A stretch of 64,000 nucleotides of DNA from Phascolarctobacterium sp. ET69 (GTDB lineage Bacteria; Bacillota; Negativicutes; Acidaminococcales; Acidaminococcaceae), in NCBI RefSeq assembly GCF_023336935.1, contig NZ_JAMBLR010000002.1:1-64000 (forward strand). Reading direction: 5' to 3'. The translations under genes and the position numbers were made by a program. The notes beneath the pieces were generated by a model. It saw only the letters and a program-made list of their open reading frames with translations, was not told the origin of the DNA and did not search any database. The stretch's first letter is position 1. Every line of letters begins with the position of its first letter. This document shows positions 36,793 to 44,635 of this stretch, piece after piece.

Positions 36793-37740
36793 TTACAGTA
36801 CCTTTTGCAGAAGGTTAATTACGTTTTGGTGGGTAATTTTATTGATGGTTTCGTTGCTGTAATACTTGCATAAATACTCTATAAGCGGTTTATAATCCTG
36901 CACGCCCTGGATATTATAGGGCGGATGGGAAATGCCGTCAAAATCGCTGCCAAAGCCGATATGGTCATCATTGCCGATAAGGTTCAGCATGTAGTCGATA
37001 TGCTTATAAACGCTTTCTATGCAGGCATTGCGCCAGTCTTCTTCAAGAAACTGCCCTGCAAAGGTAATGCCGGCAAGGCCGCCGTTTTGTGCCAGTGCCT
37101 TAATCTGTTCATCGTTAAGGTTGCGCGGGTGAGAGCAAAGGCTTTTGGCATTGGAATGAGTAGCGATAATCGGCTTGGTGCTTGTTTCAATAACGCTCCA
37201 GAAACCTGCTGTGGAAATATGGGAAACGTCTACCAGCATACCCAGGCGGTTCATTTCCGCTACAACTTGTTTGCCGAAAAGAGTCAGCCCGCTGCCGGTG
37301 GCTTCTTCGTTAATGCCGTCGGCAATGTCGTTGCGGTTGCTCCAGGTAAGCGTCATGGCACGCACGCCAAGTTCGTACAGGCAGCGCAGTGCTTCCAGGC
37401 TGCCGTCAATGGCGCCGCCTTCTTCAATGGCAAGCAGGGTTGCCGCTTTGTGTTTCAACACATTGCCTGCATCTTCGGCAGTACGCACTTCCAGTACATC
37501 AATGCCGCTTTCGTGCAGTTTTTTTATTTCCTGGTTGTATTTATCAAGCAAGCACAGGGTATAACGCAGGCCGCCCTGATAGCGGAAAACTTCGGTAGGA
37601 ACATAAATAGCGCAGAATTGCAGGCCGCCGCCAAGGGCAATCTGGCGTTTAATATCAAAGTGCTGTTCGTTTTCGTACAGCGAAGCGTTTTTATTGTAGA
37701 GTTCGGTTAAAGTATCGCAGTGGCAGTCGCAGATAAACAT
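36793..37740 (-). CDS. Membrane-dipeptidase-type M19 peptidase
   Basis: The 315-residue zinc peptidase of the renal dipeptidase family has DCHCDTLTELY (zinc HxD, residues 5-15), AIEEGGAIDG (bridging Glu, about 124), VDVSHISTAGF (about 192), IATHSNAKSLCSHPRNLND (about 214) and GFGSDFDGI (about 277). It hydrolyses dipeptides, often with a D- or unusual residue. AAGGAC precedes the ATG. It lies 65 bases downstream of the DcuC-type carrier gene on the same strand, with a hairpin between, so uptake and cleavage may be linked (inference). Confidence 0.9.
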   Translation of the reverse strand: MFICDCHCDTLTELYNKNASLYENEQHFDIKRQIALGGGLQFCAIYVPTEVFRYQGGLRYTLCLLDKYNQEIKKLHESGIDVLEVRTAEDAGNVLKHKAATLLAIEEGGAIDGSLEALRCLYELGVRAMTLTWSNRNDIADGINEEATGSGLTLFGKQVVAEMNRLGMLVDVSHISTAGFWSVIETSTKPIIATHSNAKSLCSHPRNLNDEQIKALAQNGGLAGITFAGQFLEEDWRNACIESVYKHIDYMLNLIGNDDHIGFGSDFDGISHPPYNIQGVQDYKPLIEYLCKYYSNETINKITHQNVINLLQKVL

Positions 37741-37764
37741 TGTATCAGTCCTTTCTTAAAAACA

Positions 37765-37792
37765 AATAGCTGCCGCAGAAGCAGCAGCTATT
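37765..37792 (-). terminator. Terminator after the DcuC-type gene
   Basis: AATAGCTGC pairs with GCAGCTATT and is followed on the minus strand by TGTTTTTAAG. It lies directly upstream of the M19 ribosome-binding site. Confidence 0.7.
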
Positions 37793-37805
37793 GAAATTAA
37801 ACTTA

Positions 37806-39179
37806 TTAAATTCCAGCGTAGTAATAGTAGAAGGTCATGCCGAGAGTTACAGCCAAAGCGCCGCACATCGGAATGAAGGTACGTTTAACAAGGTCGAAGC
37901 TCGAAACGTTGCCCATGCCGGAAGATACAACGATAACTGCCGTAATCGGGGAGCAGGTACGTGCAATGGAGGCTGCAAAGTGCATCGGCAGAAGCATGAG
38001 CACAGGATGCAGGCCCGTATGTGCCGCAACAGCAGGGGTAAGTGCCGCAAAGGCAAAGAACGGAGCGTTGCCGCTGCCCATAACGATGGAGCTGAATACG
38101 ATAATGGAAACCATTACCAGCATCATTGCCATCGGGCCGAAGCCCAGGGTTTTGCTGCCTTCGATAAGGCTGTCGATAGTGCCCATGGAGAGCAGGCCCT
38201 GTGCGAAGGTCTGGCCTGCAATAATAAGGGTAATTACGTTGGCCATCTGCATACCAAGGCCGTCAAAGAAGGTCTGGATATCGGCAAATACTTTTTTGCC
38301 GTCGCGCCAGCGTGCAAATTCGCAGCAGGCACCTATGAACAGGCCGATGAACATAGCCATAACGATGTTCATTTTAATGGTGGTAATCCACAGGGAGCTG
38401 AAGGAAAGAATAAGGCTCAGAGGAATTACAGGCAGAACTGCATACCACAGCGGAGCAGAATCGGCAGGGTTTTCTTCTGCTTTTTCAACTTCCATCGGTT
38501 TAACAACATGGCCCATGCGTTTATCCATGTATTTCTGGGTAAAGTAATGCAGCGCACCTACAACTACAAAAGCTACCATAACAATAGGAACCTGATAGTT
38601 GGTCCAGTACAGTACGGGGTCTACGCCGGCGGTGGTTGCCGAAAGAATAGTACCGGTATCACTCGGGCTCCAGTCGAAGCACAGGGTGGAGGCAACTGCT
38701 GCCGTAGCGGCAAGGCGGCTTACGCCGAGGCCGATAAGAATCGGGAACATTGTTACCATTAAAAGCATGGCAAGGCCGGATGCACTGTTGATGCAAAGGC
38801 CGATTAACATGCCGACAACCCAGGTGCCGGAAAGTACAAGGTAAGGGGATTTTAATGCCAGCAGCGGTTTAATGGTTAAGCGTACCAGTGAGCGGGATGC
38901 GCCGATGCGGTCCATATAACGTGCAAACGCGCCTACGGACATAATGTTAAGGCCGAGGCCTGCGGCGTTGGAGCTCATGGTTTTGCGCATAAATTCAAAT
39001 GCGTCGAAGAACCAGGAACCGGTAGATGCTTTTTCCGGCAGGATTGTGCCGTAACCGCAAAGCACGGCAATGTACATCAAAATCATGCCGCCCAGAAAAA
39101 GTACGGGCTGCGGCTTATATTTTTTATAGATAAGAAAGCCTACCCAAAATGTTACAAGTGCGGAAATTACAATACCCAT
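37806..39179 (-). CDS. DcuC family anaerobic C4-dicarboxylate carrier
   Basis: The 457-residue protein has 12-14 helices and fits the DcuC family: GLNIMSVGAFARYMDRIGAS (about 114), then LCINSASGLAMLLMVTMFPI, CFDWSPSDTGTIL and the second-repeat HFAASIARTCSPITAVIVVSS. DcuC exchanges or effluxes succinate and related C4-dicarboxylates under anaerobic growth. That fits a succinate-metabolising Negativicute, though substrate range in this branch is not proven. A promoter lies upstream. GAGAGGATG precedes the ATG. Confidence 0.88.
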   Translation of the reverse strand: MGIVISALVTFWVGFLIYKKYKPQPVLFLGGMILMYIAVLCGYGTILPEKASTGSWFFDAFEFMRKTMSSNAAGLGLNIMSVGAFARYMDRIGASRSLVRLTIKPLLALKSPYLVLSGTWVVGMLIGLCINSASGLAMLLMVTMFPILIGLGVSRLAATAAVASTLCFDWSPSDTGTILSATTAGVDPVLYWTNYQVPIVMVAFVVVGALHYFTQKYMDKRMGHVVKPMEVEKAEENPADSAPLWYAVLPVIPLSLILSFSSLWITTIKMNIVMAMFIGLFIGACCEFARWRDGKKVFADIQTFFDGLGMQMANVITLIIAGQTFAQGLLSMGTIDSLIEGSKTLGFGPMAMMLVMVSIIVFSSIVMGSGNAPFFAFAALTPAVAAHTGLHPVLMLLPMHFAASIARTCSPITAVIVVSSGMGNVSSFDLVKRTFIPMCGALAVTLGMTFYYYYAGI

Positions 39180-39217
39180 CTAATCATCCTCTCTGTTTTA
39201 TAGTTAGAACTAATTAC

Positions 39218-39247
39218 AGTATAAGCTAAAACCGCAGGCAAAGGCAA
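39218..39247 (-). promoter_or_regulatory. Probable dcuC-type gene promoter
   Basis: On the minus strand TTGCCT (39242-39247), an 18-base spacer and TATACT (39218-39223) lie 38 bases before the start codon. A small TAGTT/AACTA dyad sits just downstream of the -10. Confidence 0.5.
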
Positions 39248-39344
39248 GCAAAAAAGCTATAAATTTACAGAAAATTTTTAAAATATCAATAAATTGTTAA
39301 GTTTATAAGTGCAGCTTATATATTAAACGCTGAAAACAAAAACT

Positions 39345-40304
39345 TTATTCCGCAGTTAATTTCTGCCAGGCTTCCAAAGCGCGGGCAACAAACAGGCGGC
39401 GGATATTTTCGTTTTCGCCCATGCCGTGCAGATACGGTGTTACTTTAAAACCGCAGCTTTCCAAAATGGTTTTGTGCGAATCTTCATCATCACCGGCCAT
39501 ATCGTTATTGGCATGGTCACCTGCAACCATCATGGCGGGCATAATGGTAATTTCCTTAATATCTTTCGCTTTTAAAAGCGGAATAACGGTATCAAGGTGA
39601 GGCCAGCCTTCTACGGAATAAATATAAGCGTTGTCAAAACCGAGCTCGTTGAGGCGGTTCTGCATTACCGAATAATAGGCATTGGCCGGGTGCGGCGTGC
39701 CGTGCGCCAGAAGAAGGACTGCGCTTGCGGGTGCAGGCTGCGGGAACTGCGTGCTTAAAGCCTGCATGGTGTCTTTAATATCGTCACGCTGGTCTTCCTG
39801 GCCCATCCAGTACATCAGCGGCGTGCCGAGCGACATTTTTTTAAACAGGGTTTTATAGCGGTTAAAAACAAAAGTTTTATAAGCGTATTCAATGCCGGGA
39901 ATAATATCCAGCGAGCAGATGGCAACGCGGGTATAGCCCTCCTTATGCAGCGCTTCAAGTGCTTCTTCCGGTGTCGGGTAAGTTATGCCTTCATTCTTTT
40001 TAATGCGTTCAATAACAATATGGGAGGTAAAGGCAAGTTCGGCTTTTACGCCCGGGCAGGCGGCTTTTATTTCTTCAAAAACCGCATCAATGGTGCGGCG
40101 GCGCGTTTCTTTATAAGTAGTGCCAAAGCTTGTAACAAGAATGGCGTCTTTATCCGGCAAAGCTGAAAGTTCGGGGTTTTCGTAAACGCATACGCCAATT
40201 TGTGCGGCGTCAAGAAGGGACGGGGTTGCCGTTTTTACTTCGTTGCTTAATTTGTAGCCTGCTCCCGTATCGGCAGCAAAAAGGGGGTTAAATGTTTTCT
40301 GCAA
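39345..40304 (-). CDS. cbiK: Anaerobic cobaltochelatase CbiK-family protein
   Basis: CbiK inserts Co2+ (or Fe2+/Ni2+) into sirohydrochlorin in the anaerobic cobalamin pathway. The protein (about 319 residues from TTG 40304) has two similar halves. The first has the ILVTSFGTTYKETRRRT motif; the second has LLAHGTPHPANAYYS (metal-binding His) and MMVAGDHANNDMAG (second His). A GTG at 40313 is rejected because AGGAG abuts it, while TTG 40304 is eight bases from AGGAG. Other cobalamin genes are not in the window. Its leader carries a terminator. Confidence 0.85.
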   Translation of the reverse strand: MQKTFNPLFAADTGAGYKLSNEVKTATPSLLDAAQIGVCVYENPELSALPDKDAILVTSFGTTYKETRRRTIDAVFEEIKAACPGVKAELAFTSHIVIERIKKNEGITYPTPEEALEALHKEGYTRVAICSLDIIPGIEYAYKTFVFNRYKTLFKKMSLGTPLMYWMGQEDQRDDIKDTMQALSTQFPQPAPASAVLLLAHGTPHPANAYYSVMQNRLNELGFDNAYIYSVEGWPHLDTVIPLLKAKDIKEITIMPAMMVAGDHANNDMAGDDEDSHKTILESCGFKVTPYLHGMGENENIRRLFVARALEAWQKLTAE

Positions 40305-40328
40305 AAGATTCACTCCTTTAAATTTTAT

Positions 40329-40359
40329 AAAAAAACCTTTCTGCCGCGACAGAAAGGTT
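40329..40359 (-). terminator. Terminator in the cbiK leader
   Basis: AACCTTTCTG pairs perfectly with CAGAAAGGTT (six-base loop) and is followed on the minus strand by seven Ts. It ends about 10 bases before the cbiK ribosome-binding site and about 30 bases after the dtxR stop. Confidence 0.85.
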
Positions 40360-40383
40360 CTGATATCCGCCTGATGGTGTTTT

Positions 40384-40767
40384 TTATTTGGTTTTAATGC
40401 TGCATTCAGCCAGATGTTTTTTTATGCCTTCAAAAGTTTCCGGGCTGATTACATGTTCAATGCGGCAGGCATCATGTTCGGCAATGTCGGCAGGTACGCC
40501 GATATGTTCGGCAAAGAAACGGGTAAGCACTTTATGGCGTTCAAGCACTTCCTGTGCTTTGGCAAGGCCGGCATCGGTAAGCACAATATTGCCGCCTGCT
40601 TCCACCAGAATAAAGTTTTCGCGTTTTAAAATACTCATGGCACGGCTGACGCTGGCTTTAGTAAAATTCATCTGTTCTGCCACATCAATGGCACGCACTT
40701 TACCCTGTTTCTGCTGTAATTGCAGAATCGTTTCCAAATACATTTCGCCTGATTCCTGCAAAATCAT
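40384..40767 (-). CDS. DtxR/MntR-family metal-dependent repressor
   Basis: The 127-residue protein has a winged helix-turn-helix (AIDVAEQMNFTKASVSRAMS, then ILKRENFILVEAGG) and a dimerisation/metal domain (LERHKVLTRFFAEHIGV, then AEHDACRIEHVISPETFEGI). The ligand residues His, Glu, Cys, Glu and His of the MntR/IdeR type are in place. It lacks the SH3-like third domain of DtxR. It would repress iron- or manganese-related genes. ATG 40767 follows GGAGG by eight bases. An 11-base-arm dyad overlaps its promoter and suggests autoregulation. Confidence 0.9.
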   Translation of the reverse strand: MILQESGEMYLETILQLQQKQGKVRAIDVAEQMNFTKASVSRAMSILKRENFILVEAGGNIVLTDAGLAKAQEVLERHKVLTRFFAEHIGVPADIAEHDACRIEHVISPETFEGIKKHLAECSIKTK

Positions 40768-40788
40768 AATCAAGACCTCCGTGCTGCA

Positions 40789-40816
40789 GTTAAAATATTC
40801 TATCTAATATTTTAAC
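40789..40816. promoter_or_regulatory. Probable operator of the DtxR-family gene
   Basis: GTTAAAATATT, a six-base spacer, and AATATTTTAAC form a perfect 11-base-arm dyad. It lies directly after TATAAT on the minus strand (about 40818-40823) and 22 bases before the start codon, so it would cover the transcription start. Confidence 0.65.
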
Positions 40817-40860
40817 ATTATAGGGCAAGCGGGGCAAGTAATAATATTCTATCGCGGCTT

Positions 40861-41352
40861 TTAAGTTTGCTTTGGCATACGCGAGCGTTTTAAAACAGGC
40901 AGGCGGGTTAAAATACCGGCAATAAGCGGCGCGGCAAAGGCGGTAAAAATCATGCCCGGCACCGCGGCGGCGATAAGGGCATAAACGGCCTTCTCGACAA
41001 AAAGAGCCAGCACAAGGCGGCTTAAAGCGCTGGCAACAGGACCGGCAATTATATAAAAGGCTTTGCTGCTGCCCATAAAGGCAAACATTACGGCAATTAC
41101 AGCGCGGAAAGAAAGCGCAATCAGCACATTAAAAACATTTTGCGTGCCTAAAATAAGGCAGATGGCAGAAGCCGCGATACCTGCCGTAAGGTATTTTTTT
41201 ATGCCGAAAATACCGCAGGCCGCAACTGCAATCGGCGCCGAAAGCTGAAATTCGCTGCCGGGAATTAATGAAGGAATTTTAAAGCTGCCGCTGACGGCAA
41301 TAAAAGCGGCGAGCAAAGCGGTCTGGCACATATCACTGACGGAAAAACGCAT
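40861..41352 (-). CDS. ECF-type S-component-like membrane protein
   Basis: This 163-residue protein has five to six helices and begins QTALLAAFIAVSGSFKIPSL. FRAVIAVMFAFMG and FTAFAAPLIAGILTRLP follow. Size, helix number and the amphipathic N-terminus fit the substrate-binding (S) subunits of ECF vitamin/metal importers, but no named subfamily is clear. GAAGG precedes the ATG. The promoter region holds three GGTTAAC copies, similar to half-sites of the biotin repressor BirA, so a biotin-related substrate is possible. It lies upstream of the DtxR-family gene in the same direction, which leaves a metal substrate as the alternative. Confidence 0.55.
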   Translation of the reverse strand: MRFSVSDMCQTALLAAFIAVSGSFKIPSLIPGSEFQLSAPIAVAACGIFGIKKYLTAGIAASAICLILGTQNVFNVLIALSFRAVIAVMFAFMGSSKAFYIIAGPVASALSRLVLALFVEKAVYALIAAAVPGMIFTAFAAPLIAGILTRLPVLKRSRMPKQT

Positions 41353-41402
41353 GGTTAACCTTCTTTTTTGTTATGGTTAACTATAATATAAAACAGGTTA
41401 AC
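41353..41402 (-). promoter_or_regulatory. Promoter region with three phased GGTTAAC operators
   Basis: GGTTAAC occurs at 41353-41359, 41375-41381 and 41396-41402, spaced 22 and 21 bases (two helical turns). A minus-strand TTGACT with TATATT 17 bases on places one copy between -35 and -10, one near the transcription start and one at the ribosome-binding site. Spacing and core resemble the B. subtilis BirA operator. Confidence 0.6.
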
Positions 41403-42198
41403 GATTAAGTCAAGAGATTATGTTTGGTTTGTTTAGATGGTTTTGGGACTTTGAATTTAGGTTATTATATTTTTATTTACATTTTTACTCATATTACTTT
41501 TTGTAGGCCAAAAAGTAACCAAAAAGCCTTCGCTCCTCAAAAAACTTAACGGCTCAGTATCAAATCAGTTTGCCACTTGCAGCGCCTGCGGAACTCGTTT
41601 GCTGCGCCGCAAACTCAAACATCCTCGGCTATTGCTGCAAGTGCCTTTTTATTTAAAGTTTTCGCCTGTTTTTTGAAAGTCGCGTTTTGTTCAAATTCGC
41701 ACTTTGGTAAATTTTTATGAGCAAAAGCAATGTTGCCGTAGGTTTTAATTGCACAAAATCATTAGTTGCATATTTTTTGTTGTAAAGTACGATATAAAGA
41801 CAAAATATACTAAATCAAGAAGTTAAAAAGTACTGGTTAAGTGCAATCGCGGCATTAAAAATTGAGCGGTATTTACTGAAAAGCAATAAAATTTTCCCGG
41901 TGTTTGAGCGAAGCGAGTTCCGCGGAAAATTTTATTTTTTGCTAAAGTGCCGCGTTAAAAATTTTTTCAGCCGCGTGACTTTTCTTGCTTCGTTCTTTTG
42001 GTCACTCAAAAGAATGAAGATGAGTAATAAAGTAAATAAAGAATAATTAAAGTATTATCAAAGGCATAAAGTAAAAAATAATATAGTAAATAAAAAACTA
42101 GAATATTAAATGCAAATGGTTAACCATATAAGCTATACTCACTCGCGGTTTTGTTGTACAATAAAAACAAAATATTTAACGAGGTATAAAAGGTAACA
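41403..42198. repeat. Gene-free stretch with palindrome-bounded structured repeat (41494-42019)
   Basis: No protein gene is credible here. The element starts with a 10-base-arm hairpin TTACTTTTTG/CAAAAAGTAA (41494-41518) and ends with a 13-base-arm hairpin CTTCGTTCTTTTG/CAAAAGAATGAAG with one G-T pair (41988-42019). Inside are a stem CACTTGCAGC/GCTGCAAGTG (41574-41643) and a perfect 13-base stem AATAAAATTTTCC/GGAAAATTTTATT (41885-41936). An inverted repeat pairs GCGGAACTCG...CTCAAACA (41588-41621) with TGTTTGAG...CGAGTTCCGC (41901-41923). The remainder to 42198 is AT-rich, with ATGGTTAACCAT at 42116-42127 and a probable -10 TACAAT at 42157-42162. Confidence 0.6.
42116..42127. promoter_or_regulatory. 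ATGGTTAACCAT palindrome before the FkbM gene
   Basis: This perfect 12-base palindrome lies 30 bases upstream of the probable -10 of the FkbM gene. It shares the GGTTAAC core of the sites at 41353-41402. Confidence 0.45.
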
Positions 42199-43275
42199 AT
42201 GCTTGATTTTATAACAGAAACCAACAGTGTATGGCAGAATATGCGCAGCTGCGGGCTGCCGCTGGTGCTGTACGGTATGGGCAACGGTGCTGATGCCGTG
42301 CTTGACAGAATGGCGGCGGAAGGCCTGACGGCAGCCGGAATTTTTGCCAGTGATGAATTTGTACGCGGGCAGAACTTCCGCGGTTTTAAGGTGGAGCATT
42401 ACAGCGATATTAAAGCCCGGCTTGGAAATTTTGCGGTAGTAATTGCTTTTGCTTCCGAACTGCCGGAAGTTATTAGCCGTTTTAAAGCGCTTGCCGCAGA
42501 GCATACAGTATTTGCGCCGCATTTGCCGCTTTATGCCGGCAGCGAAGAAGTAACAAATGCATGGCTTGAAAAATATGCCGGCAGGCTGCAAAATGTGTAT
42601 AACAAGCTGGCAGATGAGCAGTCGCGCAAAGTTTTTGCAAACGTACTCAATTATAAACTCAGCGGCAGGCCGGAATATTTGTGGCAGTGCGAAACGGACA
42701 GAACTGAAGATTTAACGCAGCTTTTTACTTTTGGCAAAGAAGAAAGCTATCTGGATTTGGGCGCCTATGACGGCGATACGGTACGGGAGTTTTTGCAGCT
42801 TACCGGCGGCAGCTATAAAAAAATAACGGCGGTGGAAGCAGACCGCCGCAATTACCGCAAACTGTGCGCAAAAAAAGAAGGGTTAAAAAATGTACAGCTT
42901 GTTGAAGCCGCAGTTTGGGACGAAGATACGGAACTTGATTTTTCCGACAGTGGCGGCAGGCAGTCTACATTAATTAATGCACATAAACGCAAGGTGCGCG
43001 CGTTAAAAATGGATAACCTGCTGCAAAACGAAGCTGTAACATACATTAAAATGGATGTGGAAGGTGCGGAAAAGCAGGCGCTTTCAGGGCTTAAACAGCA
43101 TATTAAAAGTGACAGGCCCAAAATGTTTATTGCCGCATATCATTATGATAATGATTTTTTTGAGCTGCCGGAGCTTTTATGGCAGCTGTGCCCGGAATAT
43201 AAAATATATCTGCGCAAGCACAGATATGTACCGGCGTGGGAAATGAATTTTATGGCAGTTTATCAAGGGACTTAA
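42199..43275 (+). CDS. FkbM family methyltransferase with N-terminal Rossmann-like domain
   Basis: The 358-residue protein has two parts. Residues about 1-110 start with a nucleotide-binding-like VLYGMGNGADAVLDRMAAEG motif. Residues about 165-355 form an FkbM SAM-dependent methyltransferase, with YLDLGAYDGDTVREF (about 182), ITAVEADRRNYRKL (about 210) and YIKMDVEGAEKQAL (about 275). FkbM enzymes usually O-methylate sugars, polyketides or lipids. No glycan cluster surrounds it. GAGG precedes the ATG. It sits directly beside the structured repeat. Confidence 0.82.
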   Translation: MLDFITETNSVWQNMRSCGLPLVLYGMGNGADAVLDRMAAEGLTAAGIFASDEFVRGQNFRGFKVEHYSDIKARLGNFAVVIAFASELPEVISRFKALAAEHTVFAPHLPLYAGSEEVTNAWLEKYAGRLQNVYNKLADEQSRKVFANVLNYKLSGRPEYLWQCETDRTEDLTQLFTFGKEESYLDLGAYDGDTVREFLQLTGGSYKKITAVEADRRNYRKLCAKKEGLKNVQLVEAAVWDEDTELDFSDSGGRQSTLINAHKRKVRALKMDNLLQNEAVTYIKMDVEGAEKQALSGLKQHIKSDRPKMFIAAYHYDNDFFELPELLWQLCPEYKIYLRKHRYVPAWEMNFMAVYQGT

Positions 43276-43460
43276 AATGTCCCTATGGGTCAAAAATAGC
43301 ATATTGTGCGTTTGTAATGGAAAATATGAAAAATATTTGCAAAAAGTAACAGAAATGTTAAAAATATGTAAAACATTTTACCTAATGTAAGCAGGAATTT
43401 TACAAAACCGGGAGAAGAATATTAATAGTATCTTAAATACGTTAAAAGGAGTGGAGACTC

Positions 43461-44498
43461 ATGAAAAAAGCAAAATGGCTCTGTACTGCTGCGGCAGTTC
43501 TGGCATTATCGGCTGCAGTTGCAGGCTGCGGCGGCAGCGATAAGCAGGAAGCCGGCACTAAAGCAGGCGGACCGAAAGGCGAGGTAATGGTATATACCTC
43601 CATTTATCCTGATATTATTGATAATGTTTGCAAACCGGCAATGAGCAAAGTTTTCCCTGACATGAAAGTTGACTGGTTCCAGGGCGGTACCGAAAAAGTT
43701 ATGACCAAAATGGCAGGCGAAATTAAAGCTAAAAAAATCGGTGCCGATGTTTTAATGGTTGCCGAACCTTCTTACTACCTGTCCCTTAAAAAAGACAACC
43801 TTCTTTTGGATTATGTTTCCCCGAACCTGAAGGACGTTATTACCGATAAGGACGAAAAAGGCGCATGGTCTTCCGTTCGTATCAGCAACATGATTATCGC
43901 TTATAACTCCGACAAGCTTTCTCCGGAAGAAGCTCCGAAATCCTGGAAAGATTTGACTGACCCGAAATGGAAAGGCAAAATTGCAATGCCTAACCCGATG
44001 CTTTCCGGTACTGCATTTGTTGCAGTTGGCGCACTTGCCGATAAATACGGCTGGGAATATTTCGACCAGCTGAAAGCTAACGGCATGCGTGTTGAAGAAG
44101 GCAACTCCGCAATTCAAAACAAACTTTTAACCGGCGAATATGCAGCAGCAATGATTCTGGAAGAAAACATCCTGAAACTGGCTGCTACCAAAAACGAGCC
44201 TTTGAAAGTTGTATATCCTGAAGACGGCGTAGTTATTATTCCTTCACCGATTGCTATTTTCAATACTACCAAAAACCCGGATGGTGCTAAAGCCATGGTT
44301 GACTGGTGGCTTTCCAAAGAAGGCCAGCAGGCTGTTGTTGAAGGCTGGATGCACTCCGTACGCGGCGATGTACAGCCTCCTAAAGGCGCTCCGGAACTGA
44401 AATCCTTCTCTGACAAAGCTGTAAAAGTTGATTGGCAGAAACTTGCCGACAACAAAGCTGAAATTAAGGAAGAGTTCCGCGTAAGGGTTATGGAATAA
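43461..44498 (+). CDS. Solute-binding lipoprotein of an FbpA/AfuA-type ABC importer
   Basis: The 345-residue protein has a lipoprotein signal peptide with lipobox AVAGC (Cys about 23) and a type II periplasmic-binding fold: EVMVYTSIYPDIIDNV, FQGGTEKVMTKMAGEI, VLMVAEPSYYLSL and SWKDLTDPKWKGKIAMPNP. The family covers Fe3+, hexose-phosphate (AfuA), phosphonate and polyamine binders, so iron is the default but unproven ligand. AAAGGAG precedes the ATG. A hairpin separates it from the permease gene, probably letting the binding protein be made in excess. Confidence 0.88.
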   Translation: MKKAKWLCTAAAVLALSAAVAGCGGSDKQEAGTKAGGPKGEVMVYTSIYPDIIDNVCKPAMSKVFPDMKVDWFQGGTEKVMTKMAGEIKAKKIGADVLMVAEPSYYLSLKKDNLLLDYVSPNLKDVITDKDEKGAWSSVRISNMIIAYNSDKLSPEEAPKSWKDLTDPKWKGKIAMPNPMLSGTAFVAVGALADKYGWEYFDQLKANGMRVEEGNSAIQNKLLTGEYAAAMILEENILKLAATKNEPLKVVYPEDGVVIIPSPIAIFNTTKNPDGAKAMVDWWLSKEGQQAVVEGWMHSVRGDVQPPKGAPELKSFSDKAVKVDWQKLADNKAEIKEEFRVRVME

Positions 44499-44543
44499 CG
44501 GTTCTTTCTAAATCCGGCATGAAATAATTAAGTGAAGGAATTT

Positions 44544-44573
44544 AGGGGTCGCTATGTGGCGATCCCTTTTTTC
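44544..44573 (+). terminator. Intercistronic hairpin between binding protein and permease
   Basis: AGGGGTCGC pairs with GCGATCCCT (one G-T pair, six-base loop) and is followed by TTTTTTCCC. Confidence 0.75.
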
Positions 44574-44635
44574 CCATTATAAAAAGCAACCTTAAATTAT
44601 GTTTTAGGGCGGCCCTTATGCCGTAGAAAGGAGTT

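Noticed and set aside
37791-38762. A long plus-strand open frame (323 codons) opposite the DcuC-type gene
   Set aside because: It is antisense to a well-recognised transporter, has His/Cys/Asn-rich composition typical of a shadow frame and no family pattern.
40314-40383. Possible cobalamin riboswitch before cbiK
   Set aside because: The gap is 70 bases, far too short for the aptamer, and contains only a simple terminator.
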